This document shows positions 36,157 through 44,096 of a stretch of DNA of 64,000 nt, piece after piece. Every line of letters starts with the position of its first letter. Position 1 is the first letter of the stretch. The notes beneath the pieces are model-generated. The model saw only the letters and a list, made by a program, of their open reading frames with translations, was not told where the DNA came from and searched no databases. The position numbers and the translations under genes are program-made. This stretch comes from Desulfurococcales archaeon. Its GTDB lineage: Archaea; Thermoproteota; Thermoprotei_A; Sulfolobales; Desulfurococcaceae. The stretch lies in the NCBI GenBank assembly GCA_027022365.1, contig JALVYU010000026.1, forward strand, positions 124,001 to 188,000. The letters run 5' to 3'.

Positions 36157-38100
36157 TCACCTCCCACGCGGATACTTGTCCAGAGGCCATAGGGGTGGGC
36201 CATCCCATTCTGGGAACTCCTTGTTCTCGATCTCGTCGGCAACCCACTCGATCCCCAGGTTTCTCAGCGTCTCTCTCTTCGGCACCGCGGTCTCTACGTC
36301 ACACCCTCTCCTTTTAAGATACTCGTCGACCATCTCCCAGTGCCTCTTTATCTCGGCCTGTACCTTCGGCGTATTGATTATTTCTGGCGGGAACGGCACT
36401 GCGTAGTGCTTCTTCTTGATGCCCTGCTTGACGTTGAACGCCATCTCGATCAGGTATATCCTGTCGGCAATCTCTACTAGCTTCTCCTCGGTGAACTCGT
36501 AGCCTGTGGCGGCTGTCAGTAGCTTGGCTAGCCCCTTGAATAACGGGTACTTCCATACTAGTGGTACGGCCTGTGGCCAAGAGTTGATTGAGCCCTTACA
36601 CCTACCGATGCTGTCGGCGAGTGTACAGGCGCGTTCGCTGACGATCAACGCTCCTACAGGGTCTTTCCTATAGTCTGGGAGGCCGCCCTCAAGGAGCTTT
36701 AGGGGCAGCTCTGGATCCATGTTTCTGTCGTTCTCCCAGTATGCCCAGCTTCTTCCGCGCAGGTGGTCTGCTCCTCTCGTTGAGGTTGCATGTGCTAGTG
36801 TGAAGATGCCGTTGAGAAAGTCTACGTGGTACCATCCTCTGCTTAGTCCTTTGACATCATAACTGTATTTGAGCGCTTCTGGGCCTATGATCTTGGCGAA
36901 GTTCCTGTATCCTTCAGCCAGCTTGTTTCCGAAGCCCTCCCTGTATGCTATCATCTCTATGAGCTTGATCTGGGTCTCAGCATCGCCCCATTTCAGCGGT
37001 ATTCCGCCGGTGTCCGTGTCTGTTATTATTCCTTTCTCGTAAAGGAACTTGGCCATTGCAAGGGTGTCTCCGAGCGTGATCACATCCATGCCGTACTCGT
37101 CGGCCATCTGCTCCATCTTCAGTATAGCCTCAGTATCGGTTATCGCGTTGTTTGCTCCGAGCGCGTAGATCGACTCATACTCGCTCGATACTCCGTACTC
37201 GTTCCACCTAGGAAGCTTATAGACGTCCTTGCACGATACTGGGCAGCTGAAACACTGTGTCCTGCCTACCTCGTACTTGGCGAGGTCAACGGGCCTTATG
37301 CCCTCGGGCAGTTCTTCGGGGCCCAGGTATTTCTCGAAGTATTTCCAGCCGGGATACCATGCTAGTAGTCCGTAATGGGTCCCTATCACACTGTATATTT
37401 TCTTTACGAACTCGTTTTTCTTGAACCATTCTTCGTCCTCCTTGGCCAGCTTGAAGAAGGTCTCGGGATCAGCGATCTCGACGCCCTTGGTTCCCCTCAC
37501 TGCTATGGCTTTGAGGTTCTTAGAGCCCCAGACAGCGCCTGTTCCACGGGCTCCACTGTGGTACTTATCGATCATGGTGGTGGCGAATCTTACGAGGTGC
37601 TCGCCCGCCGGGCCTATGCCGGCCACAGCTATGTCGTCGCCATGGATGTCTCTCAGCGTGTCAACCATTTCGCTGACCTTTAATCCCCACAGATCACTTG
37701 CGTCCCTGATCTCCACCGTGTCGTCCTCGATCCAAATGTATTTAGGCTTGCTAGCTCTCCCGGTAATGACTATCTGGTCGTAGCCGGCATGCTTTAGGAT
37801 CGCTGAGAACTCGCCGCCAGCACTGCCGTCGCCTAGTATTCCTGATAAAGGCGATAGACTGCTTATCTCGGTCCTGCTTGTCATCGATAAGGCTGTGCCA
37901 GCCAACGCACCGTTAGCTAGACACAACACGTTCTCCGGGCTCAGCGGGTCTATTCCCGGCTTAACCATCTTGAATAACCTGTAGGAGTTAAGGCCTCTCC
38001 CGCCAAGATACATCTTGGCCTCTGTCTCGCTGAGAGGCTGTACTACGACTTTTTCCCTGGTTAAGTCGACATAGATTACTCTGCCTCCCCAACCATACAA
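36157..38100 (-). CDS. aor: Tungsten-containing aldehyde:ferredoxin oxidoreductase
   Basis: 647 residues of the AOR family. GGRGLNSYRLF near 33 and the SPLSGILGDGSAGGEF region bind the pterin cofactor; a [4Fe-4S] motif CFSCPVSC plus the later Cys in the DSIGRCKG segment; ATSTRGADHLRG is near the active site. Oxidises aldehydes to carboxylates and reduces ferredoxin. The dedicated polyferredoxin subunit suggests the WOR5-like branch rather than the classical stand-alone AOR. TTG 38100 has GGTGATC upstream. Expression is likely from a promoter in the 38101-38402 spacer. Confidence 0.93.
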   Translation of the reverse strand: MYGWGGRVIYVDLTREKVVVQPLSETEAKMYLGGRGLNSYRLFKMVKPGIDPLSPENVLCLANGALAGTALSMTSRTEISSLSPLSGILGDGSAGGEFSAILKHAGYDQIVITGRASKPKYIWIEDDTVEIRDASDLWGLKVSEMVDTLRDIHGDDIAVAGIGPAGEHLVRFATTMIDKYHSGARGTGAVWGSKNLKAIAVRGTKGVEIADPETFFKLAKEDEEWFKKNEFVKKIYSVIGTHYGLLAWYPGWKYFEKYLGPEELPEGIRPVDLAKYEVGRTQCFSCPVSCKDVYKLPRWNEYGVSSEYESIYALGANNAITDTEAILKMEQMADEYGMDVITLGDTLAMAKFLYEKGIITDTDTGGIPLKWGDAETQIKLIEMIAYREGFGNKLAEGYRNFAKIIGPEALKYSYDVKGLSRGWYHVDFLNGIFTLAHATSTRGADHLRGRSWAYWENDRNMDPELPLKLLEGGLPDYRKDPVGALIVSERACTLADSIGRCKGSINSWPQAVPLVWKYPLFKGLAKLLTAATGYEFTEEKLVEIADRIYLIEMAFNVKQGIKKKHYAVPFPPEIINTPKVQAEIKRHWEMVDEYLKRRGCDVETAVPKRETLRNLGIEWVADEIENKEFPEWDGPPLWPLDKYPRGR

Positions 38101-38402
38101 TTAGATCACCAGGACATGTTGTTCAAATAGAAAATGTAGGGTCCACGACGGATAATAAGCATTCCCCAATATTCTATCACAGAGTGTTTACTCTTCATAT
38201 AAGCAAAGCATTCCTTCCAACAAATAATATGTACAGCAAAAACAAACAAGATAGAATACTCTAATAAACACCGAGACAAAAACAAGATAAAATGAAGCAA
38301 TGACGAAGGAGTCACGAGACTGAACAAATGATGACCGGGCTATCAAGCCGAGCAAAAACACAGAAATAGGCAACAATACTATCACAAAATACACGGACAA
38401 CA
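38101..38402. other. AT-rich promoter region between aor and tRNA-Arg(TCG)
   Basis: 302 bp without a supported gene. Two hydrophobic minus-strand ORFs here (38106-38327, 38188-38463) are rejected because one runs antisense through the tRNA and neither has a ribosome site. The stretch should contain divergent promoters for aor and the tRNA, but no single element stands out. Confidence 0.4.
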
Positions 38403-38481
38403 GGGCCCGTAGCCTAGCCAGGACCAAGGCGCCGGCCTTCGGAGCCGGAGACCCCGGGTTCAAATCCCGGCGGGCCCGCCA
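38403..38481 (+). tRNA. tRNA-Arg (anticodon TCG)
   Basis: GGGCCCG (38403-38409) pairs with CGGGCCC (38471-38477), then G and encoded CCA (38479-38481). Anticodon stem CCGGC/GCCGG with loop CTTCGGA gives TCG. T-arm CCGGG-TTCAAAT-CCCGG. No intron. Its 3' end and following 29 bases recur at 39450-39490, the sign of an integration site. Confidence 0.96.
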
Positions 38482-38510
38482 CTTATGAACTCACTATATA
38501 AGTCTTTCCT
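38470..38510 (+). repeat. Left copy of 41-bp direct repeat (att-like, tRNA 3' end)
   Basis: Identical to 39450-39490. Begins in the tRNA-Arg acceptor strand (GCGGGCCCGCC) and runs 29 bases past the tRNA end (ending AAGTCTTTCCT). Sequence after the repeat differs, so the copies bound a discrete 980-bp unit. Confidence 0.9.
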
Positions 38511-38606
38511 TTTTATCCAAGATAAGGCCGTAGCTTCTAGTTCAGATAAGAACTAAATTAGTTCCTAGCTTCATCGTTGATAACCTCGGCAGATAATCTT
38601 GACGAT

Positions 38607-39059
38607 CTAGGGCGCAACTTTTAGCCAGGGAACTCTCTTAAAGTCTTCATCGAATGTTATGATAGTGTCTATGTTATTGTGTTTACATGTTAGGGCTATG
38701 ATTGCGTCGCTTGGAAGGAGTTTTAGTTGGCTAGCTGTTTCTATCATGTCTTGGTATTCCACGTTTTCTACTAGGACTTCTACCTCAAGGTCTTCCAGTA
38801 ACTTCCTTATACCATTAACTATGAACTCTGGATATCCCTTGTTCACTATTAGTTTTCTTAGGCTGTACGGCCCTTTAAGTTCCTCCATGGTCTTGTAGCA
38901 TTTTCTTGTGGATATGTAGAGTAATTCGTTTATCACTGTTAGACTAGTATAGAACTTGTTTTCTTCGTAATCCTCTAGCAACTTTCGGGCTTTACGTGTG
39001 AGGTTTGTCTCAAATAATACATTATAAAATATATTCGTGTCTATGAAGACCTTATTCAC
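38607..39059 (-). CDS. vapC: VapC-family PIN-domain ribonuclease toxin
   Basis: 150 residues. PIN acidic residues: Asp7 (VFIDTNIFYN), Glu45 (VINELLY), Asp118 (LLPSDAIIALTC) and Asp137/139 (TFDEDF). VapC toxins cleave tRNA or rRNA when free of antitoxin. Its start overlaps the antitoxin gene stop by 4 bases, the classical order. Lies within the repeat-bounded unit. Confidence 0.9.
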   Translation of the reverse strand: MNKVFIDTNIFYNVLFETNLTRKARKLLEDYEENKFYTSLTVINELLYISTRKCYKTMEELKGPYSLRKLIVNKGYPEFIVNGIRKLLEDLEVEVLVENVEYQDMIETASQLKLLPSDAIIALTCKHNNIDTIITFDEDFKRVPWLKVAP

Positions 39060-39271
39060 TGAGCTTGAGCCTCCTCCTCATACTCCTTGAGCTCCTCTAC
39101 AGAAGCCTTACCGAATAACCCAACATATTTGTCGAGTACTTCGCTCACTCTATGCTTACGTATGAAGACTACTAGCTCCTCTCCCTCCTGTAACTCTACC
39201 GGCTCCAACGGCTTTAATACTCCCTTCTCATATCGGACACGTATAGCCTTAGACAAGACCCTATCCACCAC
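39056..39271 (-). CDS. vapB: DUF104-type antitoxin (VapB-like)
   Basis: 71 residues. AIRVRYEKGVLKPLEPVELQEGEELVVF is the typical beta-rich DUF104 (AF2212-like) DNA-binding part; the C-terminal acidic helix (VEELKEYEEEAQ) would cap the toxin. First gene of the pair, overlapping vapC by 4 bases. Expected to bind the toxin and repress its own promoter. Confidence 0.85.
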   Translation of the reverse strand: MVDRVLSKAIRVRYEKGVLKPLEPVELQEGEELVVFIRKHRVSEVLDKYVGLFGKASVEELKEYEEEAQAQ

Positions 39272-39417
39272 TTATAAGTAGTACTCCTCAAGGCAATTAG
39301 CCTTTCTAGTCTAGGCGTTTCCGGATCATCAGTAACAATATTTATGGGCGATAATCATTTTTGAAGTTTGTTTCCAGTTCATGGTTTCCTCTGGAAACTC
39401 CACTTATATTTCCCGGG

Positions 39418-39460
39418 TTTTCGGAGCGGAGATCCTGGCTCTAATCCCTGCGGGCCCGCC
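39418..39460 (+). pseudogene. Decayed 3' half of tRNA-Arg
   Basis: TTTTCGGAGCGGAGA onwards aligns to the tRNA-Arg(TCG) anticodon loop, anticodon 3' stem, variable and T arms, with about eight changes and one missing base, then becomes identical at GCGGGCCCGCC. It starts at the anticodon loop, where archaeal tyrosine integrases commonly cross over. It cannot form a whole tRNA. Confidence 0.75.
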
Positions 39461-39490
39461 ACTTATGAACTCACTATATAAGTCTTTCCT
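39450..39490 (+). repeat. Right copy of 41-bp direct repeat
   Basis: Exact match to 38470-38510, including the 29 bases that lie outside the tRNA. After AAGTCTTTCCT the two loci diverge (TTTTTATCC on the left, GACTGTTCC on the right). Confidence 0.9.
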
Positions 39491-39559
39491 GACTGTTCCC
39501 GATAAGTTTTTATACCCTTGGGATTGTCCCATTTCTCCTCATGAGATTTGGGACACTTG

Positions 39560-39926
39560 CATTGTATCTTGGAGGAGTGGCAGGCAAAGGAAGTTCTCCA
39601 GCACCTCTATTGCCAGCACAAGAGTATTAGAGAGCTGGCTAGCCTGTTAAGTGTTAGTAAGAGTACTCCCCATAGATGATTGAAGGGGGAGCAGCCAATC
39701 CCAGCTCTGCTAAGGGTAAGGCTCTGCGAATTACTGCCAGAGGAAGAACTCTTACATATTCAGAGCTTCCAAAGTACCTCGAAGACTATTTCAGAAAATT
39801 TCCAGAAAGTGTGTTATAATCTATAATCATAGAAACATTACTAAAATACGCCATATTCTTACTATGATAATTGTGGTTTTGGGCTGGAAAACAGCCATAG
39901 ACAAAGGTATTAACTATAAAGCATAA
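39560..39926 (+). pseudogene. Decayed gene with an N-terminal helix-turn-helix (possible recombinase remnant)
   Basis: Three coding-like segments in different frames. The first (from about 39569) reads EEWQAKEVLQHLYC, then a helix-turn-helix SIRELASLLSVSKSTPHR, is hit by a TGA, and goes on as LKGEQPIPALLRVRLCELL. The next is in another frame (LTYSELPKYLEDYFRKFPESVL, stop at 39817-39819). A third reads NHRNITKIRHILTMIIVVLGWK to a TAA at 39924-39926. The HTH start reminds me of crenarchaeal integrases and transposon resolvases, but the catalytic part is absent, so the family is open. It sits 70 bases right of the tRNA-derived repeat. Confidence 0.5.
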
Positions 39927-40211
39927 ATGCTTCCAAATGAGATAATAGAATATCTATAAATATCTGTTTAGGTCATAAGGAATTAAGATGATCTTGGGGT
40001 ATTTCCTACTGCTTCTACGTATATCTGCTTTTATAAATTACGTCTTGTATTAAAATTGTGCCATACAAAAGGATATGACCAATGAAGGGTCAATATCTTT
40101 TATAAGTTTCTCTCTATTGCTTCTTTTTTGGTTCTCTTTATCGTGTCATCAAAGCAAGTAATAGACTTTATTTAGTAGAGATATGCTAGAGATTGCCGGA
40201 GGTTAATTATA
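39927..40211. other. AT-rich stretch upstream of the restriction gene
   Basis: No gene seen. Base composition is AT-richer than the housekeeping blocks. The CCGGAGGTT ribosome site for the restriction endonuclease lies at its end (around 40196-40204). Confidence 0.35.
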
Positions 40212-41066
40212 ATGGATCTTGCTATATTAAGAAAGAATGTGGAGCTATGTTTCTCTTCTGCTATTAAGGATTCAGAAAAAAGAAAAGTGGCTGTTTCTCG
40301 AAGGGCAACTGGAAGTGCAAGTGGACTACCTTTTGAGCCTTGGGCTAGAGACATACTACAAGAATGTGGATTCTCTGTATTTCTTCAAGAAGAGTTCATT
40401 GGTACAGTTGTAAGAGAGATGAGAAAAAGAGGTTATACCAATGACAAAATATCGTATATTATCAGGGAGAGAACTTGGTGGGGTATGAAGGATTACATGG
40501 TTTCAAGAAAACAACTAGAGGCAGCTCTTAAAAATACCGATATACCTACATATCAACAGAGTATTGCAGATATTGTACTATTTTATGGAAATGATATAGT
40601 CAGCGAACTCAATAACATAGTTATTATCAATGTCAAATCACATGATATTGATAGAAAAAGTAGGGATCCTAATATTATATCAGCTAAAAGAGTTTTGGAG
40701 TTTTTCAAGGATCTCTTGGAAAAGGCTGTCACCTATCCGGAATTCATCGATAAGGCTAATTTATGGTTTATAGGTTTCTACTATAAGAGATATCGAAGCT
40801 ATAGTGAAATAAAAGAAATATATGTAAAAGATTTATTCAAACTTGATGTTACAAGAATACCTGTTATAAACTTCGATGCTGCAATTCAGATACAGTGGCA
40901 TGTTAAAAATATGATTGAGAAAGAGGATATGGACAAGCTAAAATTCATTGAAAGTCTTGCAGAGGAGTATCTTAAAAGATGGCAGGAATTCGTGCAGAAG
41001 CGTACCCAAAAACTAGAGGAAACAATTCAAGAATTGAAGTCGTTAATTAAGAAGGTAAAAAGCTAA
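40212..41066 (+). CDS. HincII/HindII-like type II restriction endonuclease
   Basis: 284 residues. A PD-(D/E)xK-like core is seen: SIADIVLFYG (Asp120), then IVIINVKSHDID with Asn140-Val-Lys142 in the place of the D-x-K pair, followed by RDPNIISAKRVLEFF, which I recall from the HincII/HindII family (recognising GTYRAC). The helical C-terminus ends in a coiled-coil-like stretch. Convergent with a gamma-class N6-adenine methyltransferase, 11 bp apart. Codons and AT content resemble the rest of the island more than its neighbours. Family assignment moderate; recognition site inferred only. Confidence 0.7.
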   Translation: MDLAILRKNVELCFSSAIKDSEKRKVAVSRRATGSASGLPFEPWARDILQECGFSVFLQEEFIGTVVREMRKRGYTNDKISYIIRERTWWGMKDYMVSRKQLEAALKNTDIPTYQQSIADIVLFYGNDIVSELNNIVIINVKSHDIDRKSRDPNIISAKRVLEFFKDLLEKAVTYPEFIDKANLWFIGFYYKRYRSYSEIKEIYVKDLFKLDVTRIPVINFDAAIQIQWHVKNMIEKEDMDKLKFIESLAEEYLKRWQEFVQKRTQKLEETIQELKSLIKKVKS

Positions 41067-41077
41067 AGAAGGCTTTT

Positions 41078-42685
41078 CTAATGAAGGGTGATTCGTAGAA
41101 GTTTAGAAACTAGTCTGTTAATTTCATCGATATACGTTCTCCACGATTTCTTACTAATTATTTCATTTGTTAAATTAACTATTTCTTCATATAGTTTCTT
41201 TTCTTCACTATTATTCCAGTCTATTCTAATAATGGGTATAGTTGCTAAAGGTTTCTCTGAGAAATCATAAACTCCTCCACGGGTAAATCCCTTATATATT
41301 ATATATTGTTGATAAGGCTCGGAATTTAACAGGGCCAATAAATACTTTGCGCCTTCGCGAAATTCAGCCTTAGGACAGATTACGGTTACATCTTGAGTAG
41401 CATAGTATAAGCCCTTTATATAAGCAAACCTGAAGTAACCCCGGGTATCGTACCGCTCCTTGCTTGGTACAAGTATTTTTTCTTCATATCTTTCAAAAAG
41501 ATGCTTATTCCGGGGGAACACCCAATGCCACCACGGTATGTATCTCCCGTAGTTATATCTCTTGAGTAGCCTGTCTTTGTACTGGGTAAGCTTTTGATAA
41601 AAATATGGATAGTCTTTCCTTAGCTCATCTTCCCTCTCGACATCATTTATATAAATATAAGGTATGGGGTTTTTTATAGGGTAAAATCTATCTAGAGTGC
41701 TTGCTTTATATACGTATATCACATGATTCTTTTCTTTTGAATTTAGTTTTTGTATTTCATTTTCGTTTAACTGGAAAACTTTATCGAGGCCACTGACCAT
41801 TCCGTTGCCTATCTCAGCTATATTACCGAGAAGCGATATTCTCCTGAAATGTATTAATGGTGAGAATTGGAAAGATAACAGGGGGTTTAAAGTTGATATA
41901 TTATCAGGAACAGGTCTCCACGGCTCTCCGTCTTTGAATTGTTCGTGAAGAAAAGCTTCGTAGATGCCATCACGGATATATTTTTCCCCGTTATCTAGTC
42001 TAAGGAGTAATTTCTTTATCCTATCAAGATGAGTAGGCGTGAGACGCTCCTTTGTATGTAAATTAACTATTTTTATTTGTTTCAAGGATTTTCTTTTCAC
42101 ATATTTAAATATAATAATAGTAGAGGACACTTCCTCAAATATACGCATCTCATTAAAATTAATCAGTAATTCTAAATGACCCCTCTTGATAAGGTAATTT
42201 CTCAGTTTCCTTCCATGAACAGTTTCTGTCCAGAAAATTGGTGTAATAAAGATGAGTTCTCCTCCGGGCTTTAACATATTAACACTATGATAAATAAATG
42301 CGTAGGTTAAATCCGATAAACCGTTCATTATAGAACTCCAATAATTATCGCTTCTAAATTTATCCCTCCATTTTTTAGGTATATTTTTCCATCTAACATA
42401 GGGTGGATTTCCAATAACTACATCATACTTTTCTTCAGGTTTCACTTCTAAGAAATCCTTGTACACTATTTTTACGGGCGAGTAGTTTGGTAGGTTTTGG
42501 TCTATTTCATAAGCATGTATATTCGTGTATCCAGCCTCAACAAGAGCAGAAAGGAACACGCCAGTACCAGCACACGGATCTAAAATCAATGCATTTTTAG
42601 GCTTAGTTATAAGAGAAACCATAAACTTGGCAACAAATTTTGGCGTGAAATATTGCCCTAGCTCCTTAGTCTTCTTCTCCCTCAT
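41078..42685 (-). CDS. Gamma-class N6-adenine DNA methyltransferase (restriction partner)
   Basis: 535 residues. LGQYFTPKFVAKFMV near the N-terminus, SAM motif ILDPCAGTGVFLSAL (36-42) and catalytic NPPY (93-96), in the X-I-IV order of gamma adenine methyltransferases such as M.HincII. A C-terminal target recognition domain follows (about 230-535). It protects host sites from the endonuclease. ATG 42685 has GAGGTG upstream. It follows the small RHH gene by 33 bp, so both likely share a transcript. Confidence 0.88.
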   Translation of the reverse strand: MREKKTKELGQYFTPKFVAKFMVSLITKPKNALILDPCAGTGVFLSALVEAGYTNIHAYEIDQNLPNYSPVKIVYKDFLEVKPEEKYDVVIGNPPYVRWKNIPKKWRDKFRSDNYWSSIMNGLSDLTYAFIYHSVNMLKPGGELIFITPIFWTETVHGRKLRNYLIKRGHLELLINFNEMRIFEEVSSTIIIFKYVKRKSLKQIKIVNLHTKERLTPTHLDRIKKLLLRLDNGEKYIRDGIYEAFLHEQFKDGEPWRPVPDNISTLNPLLSFQFSPLIHFRRISLLGNIAEIGNGMVSGLDKVFQLNENEIQKLNSKEKNHVIYVYKASTLDRFYPIKNPIPYIYINDVEREDELRKDYPYFYQKLTQYKDRLLKRYNYGRYIPWWHWVFPRNKHLFERYEEKILVPSKERYDTRGYFRFAYIKGLYYATQDVTVICPKAEFREGAKYLLALLNSEPYQQYIIYKGFTRGGVYDFSEKPLATIPIIRIDWNNSEEKKLYEEIVNLTNEIISKKSWRTYIDEINRLVSKLLRITLH

Positions 42686-42718
42686 ATTTATTCACCTCTT
42701 TAATCAAATTATAAATGA

Positions 42719-42877
42719 TTATATTATGGACTTCTCTGCCAACCATGACAAAACTATTACTTTAACAGTTTCAGAATCGCTATTAAGTCCAAGTTTTTTC
42801 CTTATCATTTTAATTATTTCATATTGCTTTTTAGAAAAAAGGACTTGTACCCGCTTATACCGTTGCTCCGTAGACAT
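42719..42877 (-). CDS. Small ribbon-helix-helix regulator of the restriction system
   Basis: 52 residues (MSTEQRYKRVQVLF... to ...LSWLAEKSII), found by reading the minus strand. A short basic beta strand (YKRVQVLF) followed by two helices (SKKQYEIIKMIRKKLG and SDSETVKVIVLSWLAEK) fits CopG/MetJ-type proteins. The ATG at 42875-42877 lies within a perfect palindrome, so the protein is probably autoregulated and controls the methyltransferase, much as C proteins do in other restriction systems. The mRNA is probably almost leaderless. Confidence 0.65.
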   Translation of the reverse strand: MSTEQRYKRVQVLFSKKQYEIIKMIRKKLGLNSDSETVKVIVLSWLAEKSII

Positions 42878-42928
42878 TATACTCGTACCCGAGTATAATA
42901 ATACTCGATTTTGAGTATATTTGAGTAT
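42876..42928 (-). promoter_or_regulatory. Palindromic operator array and promoter of the RHH-methyltransferase operon
   Basis: A perfect inverted repeat, ATTATACTCG (42876-42885) and CGAGTATAAT (42890-42899) with a 4-base spacer, covers the RHH start codon. A second, ATACTC/GAGTAT with 6-base spacer, is at 42901-42918, and a third GAGTAT half-site at 42923-42928, 10 bp from the previous one (one helical turn). TATA-like CATATATAC lies just beyond. Arrays of direct and inverted hexamers are typical RHH binding sites. Confidence 0.6.
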
Positions 42929-43240
42929 ATATGTTATGCACTTAGTAGATCTAGATCTTCAAGTGGAATTCATATGCTATTCATTCTTTTTCATAAAGCC
43001 TATATTCATAATATTCATACCCGAGCTCAAGTTTATAGAAGGTAGATCTTGAATATACTCTAGAACGCTAGTTAGTTTAAGAAGACCAATATAAAGACAA
43101 GGCGCCAAGCCCATTATAGAATAGGAAGGGCGAGATGAGCTTTTGTCTCGAGATCCTGGAATCCCCTAGTATTATGGCTTAGACCTACACTTTTCTCTTC
43201 GATATATAGATGTTGTGCTGAGAGTTATAGGCTTCTTCCT
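42929..43240. other. AT-rich spacer, no gene seen
   Basis: Contains a further sequence near 43015-43030 (ATACCCGAGCTCAAG) that partly resembles the upstream operators. No ORF with start and ribosome site found, and no tRNA or C/D signature. Confidence 0.35.
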
Positions 43241-43810
43241 GTGGATGTAAGAAGGGTTTTGGAGGATAAGAAGCTTGGATATTTCGGTGATGTTCGGCGT
43301 TCGCTAGATCTGCTTCTATGTATGCATGCTTATTGGGATCTCCAGTATGGGCCTAAAAGGGTTAAGAATGCTCCGGAGCTGAGAAGGCGTGTAAAGTTGG
43401 GTTGGATAGCTTATAGCATGAATGCTGCTCAAAAACTTCTTGATCAATGGAGCCAGTTAGAAGAAGAGTTATGGAAATGGTATGAAGATGAGGGCAACAA
43501 ATACAGGGATAAGAAGACGTTTAAGGATTCCATAGACTTCCTGCACGGCTACATACAGACAACAATTGCCGAACTGGCAGATATCACGCTGTTTAACATA
43601 CGGTTTCAGAGTCCACTTCACTTCATCGTACCACGTTTCTTAAGTTTGGTTGAGATAAACAAGTACAAACACTTTAATGAAGAGAAGTACTTCTTCGTCA
43701 GTGACCTCATAGCTATCCGTCTCGTACTCTACAAACCAACAAACCCGTCCGTCGATGATTTCTTGACTGTGAGTCTTGAACCCTTGAGAAAAAAGAATAT
43801 TGTTATGTGA
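43241..43810 (+). CDS. Hypothetical helical protein in the accessory tract
   Basis: 189 residues from GTG 43241. Mostly helical, aromatic-rich (MHAYWDLQYGPKRV, WSQLEEELWKWYEDEGNKY); no signal or membrane segment. I do not recognise the family. There is no clear ribosome site, so the start is uncertain, and it may be the surviving part of a longer gene. It is flanked by the restriction island and a GNAT fragment, consistent with horizontally acquired DNA. Confidence 0.45.
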   Translation: MDVRRVLEDKKLGYFGDVRRSLDLLLCMHAYWDLQYGPKRVKNAPELRRRVKLGWIAYSMNAAQKLLDQWSQLEEELWKWYEDEGNKYRDKKTFKDSIDFLHGYIQTTIAELADITLFNIRFQSPLHFIVPRFLSLVEINKYKHFNEEKYFFVSDLIAIRLVLYKPTNPSVDDFLTVSLEPLRKKNIVM

Positions 43811-43839
43811 TATTATGGCTAGCTGTGGAGAAGAATTAA

Positions 43840-44028
43840 CATGGAAGAGGATATGAAACTCACTTACTGAAGAAAGCCGAGAAGTATGCCTGCATTAGAG
43901 GGAAGTATACCCTCACCGCTAAGACTTACGGAGGAGGGACTACGAACCCTATATTAAAAACATTGAAACTCTACAAGAATGAAGGGTTCAAAGTATATGA
44001 GACAATAGATCAATACAAAATCCTTTGA
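43840..44028 (+). pseudogene. Fragment resembling the C-terminus of a GNAT acetyltransferase
   Basis: An open frame of 62 codons without start: ...LLKKAEKYACIRGKYTLTAKTYGGG, NPILKTLKLYKNEGFKVYETID. The N-x-x-x-x-x-x-LYKNEGFK segment resembles motif B of GNAT proteins. The upstream end is a TAA at 43837-43839. No N-terminal half is seen. Confidence 0.4.
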
Positions 44029-44096
44029 CGGCAATCAGCCACTATCCTAATGGAAAAATTACCAGAATATTGAAAATCTTAATGATTAATTCGTTA

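Larger units (their letters stand above)
38470..39490. mobile_element. tRNA-Arg-bounded 980-bp unit carrying vapBC
   Basis: Direct repeats from the tRNA-Arg 3' end flank exactly one toxin-antitoxin pair. This is the outcome expected after integrase-mediated insertion at a tRNA 3' end, as with SSV-type elements, which also use tRNA-Arg genes. The right copy retains a degraded 3' half of the tRNA. No integrase gene is inside, so it is a remnant, a minimal element or a passive duplication. Confidence 0.5.

Noticed and set aside
38106-38463. Two hydrophobic minus-strand ORFs upstream of aor
   Set aside because: One runs antisense through tRNA-Arg, both lack ribosome sites, and AT-rich DNA gives such hydrophobic frames by chance.
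39381-39650. 89-aa plus-strand ORF spanning the right repeat
   Set aside because: It reads through the tRNA remnant and repeat in a different frame from the decayed HTH gene, and has no coding character.
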